Source of the DNA: Pseudoneobacillus sp042683745
GTDB taxonomy: Bacteria > Bacillota > Bacilli > Bacillales > Cytobacillaceae
Direction of reading: 5' to 3'
Length of the DNA stretch: 64,000 nucleotides
Assembly: GCF_042683745.1 (NCBI RefSeq)
Contig: NZ_JBHUJX010000019.1
Location: forward strand, 124,001-188,000
Of the stretch, positions 43,253 through 50,581 are shown piece after piece (the first letter of the stretch is position 1; every line of letters starts with the position of its first letter). The notes beneath the pieces are model-generated. The model saw nothing but the letters and a program-made list of their open reading frames with translations. It made no database searches and was not told the origin of the DNA. The position numbers were made by a program, and so were the translations under genes.

Positions 43253-43420
43253 GTAAGCGCCTTGATCAGCCCCGACAAGCAAATGCCGTCCCAAAGAAGA
43301 GGTTTGCTCTTTAACCTCATCTTTTGGGCGCCATTTGACCTTGAGGTCGACAAAACCGACGTCCTGTCGCATTGTCGACACTAGTACATCCTGTACGTCG
43401 GGGCTAGGACTCTTGCGCTG
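43253..43420 (+). repeat. Dispersed repeat element with inverted ends, copy 2
   Basis: Sequence from GTAAGCGCCTTGATCAGC to GACTCTTGCGCTG matches the element at 10510-10692 in the same orientation. The ends pair imperfectly (GATCAGCCCCGACAAGC against GTACGTCGGGGCTAG). It lies between the riboswitch terminator and the nrdA ribosome binding site, so it is transcribed as part of the nrd 5' leader. Confidence 0.8.
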
Positions 43421-43486
43421 AACGTAGAAAACTTTTAATAATTGAGTTGTCTATAGTGCGAAAATTTTATATTTTCCATGAGAATA

Positions 43487-43800
43487 TAAAAAATCCGCTC
43501 AAGGGAACTGAGCGGATGAAACGATAACACCAAAAGGAGGCCATAAAAGGCATAGCTGTCCTCTTGTCGCCACCGTTTCATCTTCTCAATCCCCGAAGAA
43601 GTGAAACATCGTGAGTTTAGACAGGTCTCCTGACTTATGCATCTTCCTACTTTGAGCCCTTCCCATATAAGTACCTATTTTTATAAGCGCGCTTATACAG
43701 TGGTTTATCTCATTTCGTCTGCATTTACAGTTGCGGGGGCAGTTTTGGATTCACACCAAATTCCCTTTTAAGCCTAATGGCATCCTAACTCGTGGGCAAA
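43487..43800 (-). promoter_or_regulatory. Cobalamin (B12) riboswitch with terminator, controlling nrdA
   Basis: Read on the minus strand, the aptamer contains GGTGTGAATCCAAAACTG and CCCCCGCAACTGTAAATG (43760-43723), ACCACTG, GGGAAGGG (near 43664) and the B12 box AAGTCAGGAGACCTGTC (43637-43621). The expression platform ends in a strong terminator, ATCCGCTCA/TGAGCGGAT (43517-43493), followed by TTTTTTATATT. GATGAAACG near 43580 can pair with CGTTTCATC near 43520 and is the likely alternative stem. Bound adenosylcobalamin would be expected to stop transcription before nrdA. Confidence 0.93.
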
Positions 43801-43995
43801 CACTATATGTAGTTGTAATTTCGTTAATATTTTTCAATATGTAGTTACATTAAATTAAATAGTATAGTAATAGATTGGATTTTTCAAGTAAATTATTTTT
43901 TGAGTTATTGATCCTTTGCACGACTATTACACCGTTTCCATAGAATAGGGTATACAGCTAATCATTCGCTAAAAGGAAAGATGTGGTGGAATCGT

Positions 43996-44514
43996 ATGAA
44001 CGATTCATTTCAAAATCTCCAAGAAACGAATATGTCTTTCGAGCAAGTTTTTGAACGGATCAAAAAGTTTATGAAACTTAATCCAAGTGGCCATTATCGC
44101 CTCATGGTCGGGACGGATTCCCAAGTTCATAAAAGGCAAACGGTTTTTATTACAGGAATTGTCATCCAAAACGCTGGAAAAGGTGTTTGGGCATGTATAC
44201 AGAAGGTCATTATTCCAAGAAAAATGTTGCATCTGCACGAACGAATTTCTAAAGAATTATCTTTAACTGAACAGACTGTTTCCATGTTTACGGAAGAACG
44301 AAAAAACCAACTAATCGATATCGTCTTGCCTTATCTTTATCAAGGTGCCACCTTTACGATGGAAGGGCATATCGATATTGGAGCAGGTAAACGAAATAAA
44401 ACGAGTGAGTTCGTGAAGGAAATGGTCGCAAGAATGGAATCCATGGGTGTTGAACCAAAAATAAAACCGAATGCATTTGTAGCGTCAAGCTATGCTAATC
44501 GGTTTACGAGATAA
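43996..44514 (+). CDS. ykuK: YkuK-like protein (DUF458, RNase H-like fold)
   Basis: The 172-residue protein resembles Bacillus YkuK of the DUF458 family, from memory. Landmarks are MVGTDSQVHKRQTVFITGIVI near residue 35, VIIPRKMLHLHERISKELSLTE, EGHIDIGAGKRNKTSEFV and the C-terminal KIKPNAFVASSYANRFT. The conserved Asp residues (GTDSQ, HIDIG) suggest an RNase H-like metal site, but no activity is proven. I prefer ATG 43996 (GGTGG upstream) to ATG 43981. It is divergent from the riboswitch and followed by tandem array E. Confidence 0.8.
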   Translation: MNDSFQNLQETNMSFEQVFERIKKFMKLNPSGHYRLMVGTDSQVHKRQTVFITGIVIQNAGKGVWACIQKVIIPRKMLHLHERISKELSLTEQTVSMFTEERKNQLIDIVLPYLYQGATFTMEGHIDIGAGKRNKTSEFVKEMVARMESMGVEPKIKPNAFVASSYANRFTR

Positions 44515-44539
44515 TATAACAAAATTCCTCATGGGGTGA

Positions 44540-44870
44540 TGTTTTCAAAAGGCTCTGAACGGCAAAAACATACTAGTGTTCATTGAAAATGTCGTTCATG
44601 AGGGCTTTGAACGACAAAAAAACACCAGTGTTCATTGAAAATGTCGTTCATAAGGTCCATGAACGACATAAAAATACCATTGTTCATTGAAAATGTCGTT
44701 CATAAGGACTATGAACGACAAAAAAATACCAGTGTTCATTGAAAATGTCGTTCATAAGGACTATGAACGACAAAATCACACCAGTCTACTGTGAAAATGT
44801 CTTTCATAAAGGCCAAGAACGACAAATACAGACTAGGTATCCATGAAAATGTCTTTTCATAAAGGGTAAC
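44540..44870 (+). repeat. Tandem array E: six 52-bp units, each with a hairpin
   Basis: GAACGRCA cores start at 44557, 44609, 44661, 44713, 44765 and 44817, an exact 52-bp step. A full unit reads GTCGTTCAT, a 7-base spacer, ATGAACGAC, then an A-rich run and GTTCATTGAAAAT. The first two elements form a 9-bp hairpin. Central units are nearly identical and the outer ones are decayed. It lies between two convergent genes. Confidence 0.88.
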
Positions 44871-44957
44871 CCTTCGCTTGAAGAAGGCATTTGCCTTACA
44901 TAAACGTCCTTAATGCAATAATATTCCTTAACACCAAAACTAATATTCAACAACGAA

Positions 44958-44983
44958 AAGACCTATGCCCACACATAGGTCTT
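44958..44983. terminator. Terminator after the natKR pair
   Basis: AAGACCTATG and CATAGGTCTT arms flank a 6-base loop, followed on the minus strand by TTCGTTG. Confidence 0.75.
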
Positions 44984-44989
44984 CCTTTA

Positions 44990-45976
44990 TTAAGACGTCC
45001 TGGACTCCACTACAAACTCTGAAACAACAGGCAATTTTATCTTAATATATAATTGTGAACCATCGTATCGATATGTAAGTTTACCATGATATTTTTCAAC
45101 TAAACTCGCAATTATATACGTACCTAATCCCTCGTGGCCATCTCCTTTTGAACTATATTGGAAGGTCTTAAATAGTTTATCCACTAGCTCGTTCGGAAGT
45201 GGCAAAGTGTGATTGGAAATTTCTAAAATGTAGATTCCACCATAAAGACTTGATTGTAAGTGAATGGCGGCTTGTTCACCTTTACGTTGGAATTCTCTTG
45301 CCGCTTCAATGCTGTTGGATAGCAGATTAGCTACTAGTTTACTTTGATCTGTTAATTTCAGTGGAATTTGCGAAACTGGAATTTGTAGATCATATTGTAT
45401 CTTGATCGAGTTTTCCATGGCTAACCTCTGATAATCGTGAAGTATCGCGGCTATATGCCCTTCCTCCCCTTTTATCGAAGCATTGGTTTTTCCATAATCA
45501 GCTAATAATTGTTCAAAATAACTCTTTAACTCAACTATTTTATTTTCTTCTAGAAGATGATGGACAATATTCATATGTTTTAAAAAGTCATGCCGCTCCG
45601 CCCTAATCTTCCTAAATACTTCATTCTGTACATTACGCTCTAATTCTAATTTTGCCATTAATTCATTATCCTGAATCGTTTTTTCAATCTGTTTGATGGC
45701 TAAATAATCAATGATGTGAAAGCTAATTAAACAAGCCAATTTCGGCAAAATGAAATCAGAATTGGCCAAACCGACTAATAATAAAATTTGAATAGTAAGC
45801 TTCCATCCATATGCACTGTCTACTTTTTGAAATAGATGCCATTTGCCTTTAAGACTTTTGAAATGAATAACAGACAATATAATCGGGATCACCATATTAG
45901 GCAGACTTTCCCCGTATGCAAATAGAAAATATCCAATAATATGTAAAAAAATCATTAAACTTACTCGAAAATTCAC
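44990..45976 (-). CDS. natK: Sensor histidine kinase, GHKL/AgrC-like (NatK-like)
   Basis: The 328-residue protein has about four N-terminal membrane helices (residues 1-95), a coiled-coil linker, and a histidine segment AERHDFLKHMNIVHHLLEEN near residue 130. The GHKL ATPase follows with NLLSNSIEAAREF and GHEGLGTYII. It pairs with the LytTR regulator 12 bases downstream, and the pair faces natAB. GTG 45976 has AAAGGAG at 7 bases; ATG 45982 is too close to that site. The signal is not known from sequence; by analogy to B. subtilis it governs the NatAB sodium exporter. Confidence 0.8.
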   Translation of the reverse strand: MNFRVSLMIFLHIIGYFLFAYGESLPNMVIPIILSVIHFKSLKGKWHLFQKVDSAYGWKLTIQILLLVGLANSDFILPKLACLISFHIIDYLAIKQIEKTIQDNELMAKLELERNVQNEVFRKIRAERHDFLKHMNIVHHLLEENKIVELKSYFEQLLADYGKTNASIKGEEGHIAAILHDYQRLAMENSIKIQYDLQIPVSQIPLKLTDQSKLVANLLSNSIEAAREFQRKGEQAAIHLQSSLYGGIYILEISNHTLPLPNELVDKLFKTFQYSSKGDGHEGLGTYIIASLVEKYHGKLTYRYDGSQLYIKIKLPVVSEFVVESRTS

Positions 45977-45988
45977 ACTCATACTCCT

Positions 45989-46690
45989 TTAAAAATAATT
46001 ACTCTGTAATTTATCTAAATTCGCTTTCGTTACAATTGCTGTTCGATTTGTATGGTGAAAGCTTACCGTATAAGAATTCTTGGCAAACAATGAAAAATGC
46101 TTAACAAAGTGAATATTTATAATAAATCCTCTGTGAGATCGTAAAAAACTCCGATTAGTTAGCTCCTCCTCCAACTCATTTAACGTCAAATAGGTGGTAA
46201 ATTCTCCATCCTTTGTTAAAATTGTCGTCGACCTGCCTGTTCTTTCTATGAAAATAATATTCTTCTTTTCTATAAAGTGAATATCCGTTTTCGTTTTTAA
46301 GACAAGCTTTGATTTATCTTGAACGACTTCCTTTTTCTGTTCAAGCCTTGCTATTCCCCTTAACAAACGCTCTTTCGAATAAGGCTTCATGATATAGTCC
46401 AACACATTTAGTTCAAACGCATGCACAGCATACCCGCTGTGTCCAGTGACGAACATGATCTTAACATCCAGTGCATAGCTATTGATTAAATCCGCAAGCT
46501 CGTATCCAGAAAGCTTGGGCATTTCGATATCTGTAATTAATAAGTCAATTTCGCTTTTTTTAATAAGGTCATATGCCTCTTCCGGATCATTTGTTGAAAA
46601 TACAACATCAATGTCCTCCTGATTACCGAGGGATATCAGTAATTTTTCCAAATCATATTTCGAGTCATCCACTAAACCTACCTTCAGCAT
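45989..46690 (-). CDS. natR: LytTR-type response regulator (NatR-like)
   Basis: The 233-residue protein has a receiver domain (about 1-120: VGLVDDSKYD, phospho-acceptor LLITDIEMPKLSG, KPYSKE). The C-terminal LytTR DNA-binding domain (about 130-233) has HFIEKKNIIFIERTGRST, LRSHRGFIINI and YTVSFHHTNR. ATG 46690 has GGAGTGAAGGGA just upstream; earlier in-frame ATGs lack such a site. Two direct repeats in front of natA are the likely binding site. Confidence 0.83.
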   Translation of the reverse strand: MLKVGLVDDSKYDLEKLLISLGNQEDIDVVFSTNDPEEAYDLIKKSEIDLLITDIEMPKLSGYELADLINSYALDVKIMFVTGHSGYAVHAFELNVLDYIMKPYSKERLLRGIARLEQKKEVVQDKSKLVLKTKTDIHFIEKKNIIFIERTGRSTTILTKDGEFTTYLTLNELEEELTNRSFLRSHRGFIINIHFVKHFSLFAKNSYTVSFHHTNRTAIVTKANLDKLQSNYF

Positions 46691-46750
46691 TCCCTTCACT
46701 CCGTGTCCATTTGTTACCATTTTACCATGTTTAATCATAAAATAGTCATT

Positions 46751-46783
46751 TTCACGACATCAGAAGGAAGTTTTACGACATCA
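46751..46783 (+). promoter_or_regulatory. LytTR-type direct repeats upstream of natA
   Basis: TTCACGACATCA (46751-46762) and TTTACGACATCA (46772-46783) match at 11 of 12 bases and are 21 bp apart, the geometry of two LytTR monomers on one face of DNA. A -10 (TATGAT, 46810-46815) follows with a poor -35, which fits activator-dependent transcription. Confidence 0.75.
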
Positions 46784-46847
46784 TCGCAGTCACCACTAAC
46801 GATACACAGTATGATAAATCTATCAGAACGAGCAAGGAGGAATCAGA

Positions 46848-47588
46848 ATGATTGAAGTCAATCATCTTTCGAGAAGCTTTACCGATAAAAAGACGACTAT
46901 ACATGCTGTAAATAATGTTTCTTTTAAAATAAATAAAGGGGAAGTCATTGGTTTACTAGGAGAAAATGGCGCAGGAAAAACAACGATGCTTCGCATGATT
47001 GCATCCATCCTTGAGCCTACATCTGGAACAATTCTCATCGATGGAATCGATATCCATAAACAACCCATGTTAGTGAAAAAATCAATCGGCGTTTTATTCG
47101 GAAGTGAAACGGGTTTATATGATCGTCTCACAGCATATGAGAATTTATCCTATTTTGCCAAGCTTTATGGATTAAGTAAACATGAAACGAAAAATCGAAT
47201 TGAGCAACTCGCGGTAAGGTTTGGGATGAAGGATTACTTAAACCGAAAAGTTGGTGGTTTTTCAAAAGGAATGCGTCAAAAGGTAACGATAGCAAGAACC
47301 CTTCTTCATAATCCCGATGTCATCCTTCTTGATGAACCGACGACAGGATTAGATATTACTTCCGCTAACATGTTTCGTGAACTGATCCGTCAGTTAAAGA
47401 GAGAAGGGAAAACGATCATTTTCTCGAGTCATATTATGGAGGAAGTAAAAGAGCTTTGTGAATCCGTCATTATGATTCATAAAGGGGAACTTGTTTATGA
47501 AGGTACAGTAGCGCAACTTTACAAAGAAGAAGAAAGCGAAGATTTGAACTATATTTTCATGTCTCGATTAGTTAGGGGTGGCAAATAA
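46848..47588 (+). CDS. natA: ABC transporter ATPase, NatA-like
   Basis: The 246-residue ATPase has Walker A GENGAGKTTM near residue 38, signature FSKGMRQKVTIARTLLHNP near 139, Walker B VILLDEPTTGLD near 161 and a switch His in FSSHIMEE. In B. subtilis NatAB exports sodium. The stop codon overlaps the natB start by one base (taATG-type junction at 47588). A strong AAGGAGGAATCAG site precedes the ATG. The LytTR sites lie 65 bases upstream. Confidence 0.85.
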   Translation: MIEVNHLSRSFTDKKTTIHAVNNVSFKINKGEVIGLLGENGAGKTTMLRMIASILEPTSGTILIDGIDIHKQPMLVKKSIGVLFGSETGLYDRLTAYENLSYFAKLYGLSKHETKNRIEQLAVRFGMKDYLNRKVGGFSKGMRQKVTIARTLLHNPDVILLDEPTTGLDITSANMFRELIRQLKREGKTIIFSSHIMEEVKELCESVIMIHKGELVYEGTVAQLYKEEESEDLNYIFMSRLVRGGK

Positions 47589-48751
47589 TGATTTGGCATA
47601 TTTATTTGAAAGAAATGATTGATGCTTTACGTGACCGCAAAACGATTTTGTTAAGTGTATTATTTCCTGTACTATTTAATATTGGACTCGTTATGTTTAT
47701 GGATCAAGTATTTTTAGCAGAGAAAAAAGAAACGATTAAAGTGGCTGTCAATGAAGGTGCAGATGCACAAGTGGGAGAATGGTTAAAGGAAATCGATCAC
47801 TTGCAAGTTTCCTATGTGAAGGACCCGATTTCAACTGTCAAGGACGGAAAAGCTATTGTTGCTATTGAAGCAAATGAAGAACTTTATGCTAAAGCAGTTA
47901 GCAACGAACCAAGTATAATACTTCATGCAGATGAAGCCAGTATGAAAGGATCAGCAACGATTGACATGTTGTTAAATCTTTTCGAAGGAAAAAAACAAGC
48001 AGTCGCTGCTCAAGCGTTAACAGAAAAAGGTTTGGATTTATCCATCCTTAATCCGTTTACTGTAGCTTTTCAAAGTATAAGTGGAAACGATGATGGATCC
48101 ATCTACATGATCTCTATTTTCTCTCAAATGATCATCATTTTTGCCGTACTTTTTGGTCAATTATCAGTAGCGAACGATTTATTCGCAGGTGAAAAAGAGC
48201 GAAAAACAATGGAAGCCTTGATCATGACTCCAGTTAACCGCTTGCATCTTATCGTTGGAAAATGGCTAACCATTTCAAGTCTCGGTATTATGAGTGGATT
48301 ATTCTCTGTTATTACTTTTGTCACTGCTGTTACATTCTTTACAGATAAAATGGCAAAGGCCTTAAATATTTCTGATAATGCCTTGTTCTTTATTACTAGT
48401 CTTGGTGTTGGACTCATTTTCTTCTCACTTTTAATCGCAAGCATTCAAATGATTTTCAGTCTTCTAGCGAACACCATGAAGGAAGCTCAAAATTATGTCA
48501 GTCCAATTATGCTGTTGATGATGATTCCGTACTTTTTATTAATTGGTGTTTCCGTTAATGAATTGCAGACAAAACACTTCTTAATACCTGTTATGAACAT
48601 CTATGCTTTAATCAAACAACTCATCTATGGAATTTATGAACCGACAAGTGCTATTTATGTGGTTGCTAGCTCAAGCGTATTTATTGTTATCTGCTTCACT
48701 ATCGCTTTCACCATGTTTAAAAAGAGTAAATGGGTATTAGGAAAAAGTTAA
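47588..48751 (+). CDS. natB: ABC transporter permease, NatB-like
   Basis: The 387-residue permease has an N-terminal helix (about 20-40), a long extracytoplasmic domain (about 45-165) and five or six further helices (about 175-385). The ABC-2 layout and the stretch FAGEKERKTMEALIMTPVNRLHLIVGKWLT, an amphipathic coupling region, identify the class. Length matches B. subtilis NatB. It forms one operon with natA and probably the 56-residue gene that follows. Confidence 0.85.
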   Translation: MIWHIYLKEMIDALRDRKTILLSVLFPVLFNIGLVMFMDQVFLAEKKETIKVAVNEGADAQVGEWLKEIDHLQVSYVKDPISTVKDGKAIVAIEANEELYAKAVSNEPSIILHADEASMKGSATIDMLLNLFEGKKQAVAAQALTEKGLDLSILNPFTVAFQSISGNDDGSIYMISIFSQMIIIFAVLFGQLSVANDLFAGEKERKTMEALIMTPVNRLHLIVGKWLTISSLGIMSGLFSVITFVTAVTFFTDKMAKALNISDNALFFITSLGVGLIFFSLLIASIQMIFSLLANTMKEAQNYVSPIMLLMMIPYFLLIGVSVNELQTKHFLIPVMNIYALIKQLIYGIYEPTSAIYVVASSSVFIVICFTIAFTMFKKSKWVLGKS

Positions 48752-48769
48752 TTAGAAAGGGATGGTATC

Positions 48770-48940
48770 GTGAATAAACATCAAAAAATAAGTTTGGCTA
48801 TTATAATTCCCATTCTATTATTCTTTTTAATCCTTTCACTTGTTACGGGAAATTGGAGATTTTTCCTTTGGAGTCTTCTACCTGGATTTATAGCTACAAT
48901 GAGTGCATTCTTTGGTCCTAATAGACGGAATAAGAAATGA
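48770..48940 (+). CDS. Small two-helix membrane protein downstream of natB (56 residues)
   Basis: GTG 48770 has AAAGGGATGG upstream and the frame ends with TGA at 48940, 9 bases before a strong terminator. The product begins MNKHQK, then has two hydrophobic helices (about 7-26 and 31-48) and a basic end GPNRRNKK. The gap from natB is only 18 bases, so it is probably the third gene of the operon, perhaps a small partner of the transporter. No family is recognised. Confidence 0.7.
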   Translation: MNKHQKISLAIIIPILLFFLILSLVTGNWRFFLWSLLPGFIATMSAFFGPNRRNKK

Positions 48941-48948
48941 ATCAAGAA

Positions 48949-48975
48949 GCAGGAGCATTTAGCTCCTGCCTCTTT
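48949..48975 (+). terminator. Terminator of the natAB operon
   Basis: GCAGGAGC and GCTCCTGC arms flank a 5-base loop, followed by CTCTTTTT. Confidence 0.85.
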
Positions 48976-48980
48976 TTCAT

Positions 48981-50432
48981 TCATAAACACTCCAAATCCA
49001 CCCTCACAGTCGTTCCTTTTCCAATAACACTTTCTATTTTCATTGTTCCATTGTGTTCTTGGATAATTTTATTACTGACTGTAAGTCCAAGGCCAATTCC
49101 TCTATCCTTTGAAGTATAGAAGGGTGTTCCTAAATACTGCATGAGCTCTGTTTCTATTCCAACACCTTCATCAGTAAAGTTGATTTCCACTCTCGTATTT
49201 TCCAGCTTTTGAACGTAAATTGAGACGTTCCCCCCATTTGGCATGGATTCAATTGCATTTTTTAAAATGTTAACAAATACTTGTTTTAATTGATGTGGAC
49301 TGCAAAGTAGTTCAATCGCATCTTGAAAATCAAATTTAATTTGAACATTATGCAATAATGCTTGTGGATGAAGAATAGTAATCGTACTTTCGATAATTGA
49401 TTGGAGGTTTTCTCTCTCAAATTGAATAGCCTGTGGTTTTGCCAATGACATAAACTCATTCACAATCATATCGATTCGATCCAATTCATTTGTAATGATC
49501 GATAAATATTCTTTTTGTTTCACATTATCTTTCATATTTCTCATTAATTTAGAAAATCCTTTAAGAGACGTCAACGGATTTCGGATTTCATGAGCCACTC
49601 CAGCAGCCAATTGCCCAACAATCGAGAGACGATCTAAATTTCGGAGAGCAGCATCATTTCTTACCCGTTCAGTAATATCTCTACCAACTGAAACAAAGGA
49701 TTCAATTTCATTTTGATCATTATAAATAGGTGTCATATTGTACTCAGCGTAAATAATTTTATTATCTGCCGTGATTAGCTTTTTTTGAAAAATTTGCGGC
49801 TCCCCTGTTTCAAATAATTTCTGAGTGATCCTTTTATAGGATTCTATTTCTTCAGGTAGGAATAACTCAATTTCATCCCTACCGATTAATTCTTCAGCGT
49901 TTATTCCCTTCACATTTGTATAAGATGGGGAGGCATATAAAATTTTTCCATCTTTCGAAATCAATTTGATCATATCTGTTGTATTTTCAGTAATTAATTT
50001 ATACAGTTCACGAGTTTTATTTAATTCTCTCTCCAATGTCTTCGAGGCGGTAATATCACGATATACAGCAATAATAGCAATAATTTCACCGGAAGAATTT
50101 CGAAAAGGAGAATACGAAACGGCGATATCTAATTCAGTGCCGTTTTTATGATTTCGTTTAGAAATCAGATTGATGAATGATTGACCATTTTTCACTTGTT
50201 CAATTATATCAATCACAGTTTTCGGGTTAGGAAATTCATTAAATCTTCGCCCTATGACATCTTCCTCTGTATAACCGAAAAGTTTTGTGTACATATGATT
50301 TATACGAATGAAACGATTTTCCAAATCAACAATCGTCATTCCATCAGGTGTACAGTTAAGGAATAAATCAATAATTTCATCTGGGTGTAAAGACTCATTC
50401 ACATCTCCAAAAATCGGGAAGTTTATTGTCAT
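48981..50432 (-). CDS. Two-PAS-domain sensor histidine kinase (sporulation-kinase-like)
   Basis: The 483-residue cytoplasmic protein has PAS domain 1 (about 20-130), PAS domain 2 (about 140-255, ending GRDITERV) and a HisKA segment with AAGVAHEIRNPLTSLKGFSKLM near residue 278. The HATPase domain follows, with NILKNAIESMPNGG, DEGVGIE and GIGLGLTVSNKII. No membrane helix is present. Orphan kinases of this layout in Bacillus (KinA, KinE and relatives) feed the Spo0F phosphorelay, but the partner cannot be read here. ATG 50432 follows TTGGAGTGATC. Confidence 0.82.
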   Translation of the reverse strand: MTINFPIFGDVNESLHPDEIIDLFLNCTPDGMTIVDLENRFIRINHMYTKLFGYTEEDVIGRRFNEFPNPKTVIDIIEQVKNGQSFINLISKRNHKNGTELDIAVSYSPFRNSSGEIIAIIAVYRDITASKTLERELNKTRELYKLITENTTDMIKLISKDGKILYASPSYTNVKGINAEELIGRDEIELFLPEEIESYKRITQKLFETGEPQIFQKKLITADNKIIYAEYNMTPIYNDQNEIESFVSVGRDITERVRNDAALRNLDRLSIVGQLAAGVAHEIRNPLTSLKGFSKLMRNMKDNVKQKEYLSIITNELDRIDMIVNEFMSLAKPQAIQFERENLQSIIESTITILHPQALLHNVQIKFDFQDAIELLCSPHQLKQVFVNILKNAIESMPNGGNVSIYVQKLENTRVEINFTDEGVGIETELMQYLGTPFYTSKDRGIGLGLTVSNKIIQEHNGTMKIESVIGKGTTVRVDLECL

Positions 50433-50581
50433 AAAGATCACTCCAAACCCTTCAAATAGTATTACTCTATTTTACAGAATTTTATGAAACATAAAAAGAA
50501 GTATTTCGCTTTTAACAAAAATAAGAACGCCCTCCCCTCCCTTTAGATTTTTGTCTAAAAGAAGCAAATGGCGCCTTCATT

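Noticed and set aside
43225..43353. N-terminal extension of NrdA
   Set aside because: It is repeat-derived. ATG 43224 has a strong AAGGAGG site and gives the normal subunit length.
44540..44870. CRISPR array
   Set aside because: The whole 52-bp unit repeats, including the parts that would be spacers. No cas gene is near, and copies decay from the centre outwards.
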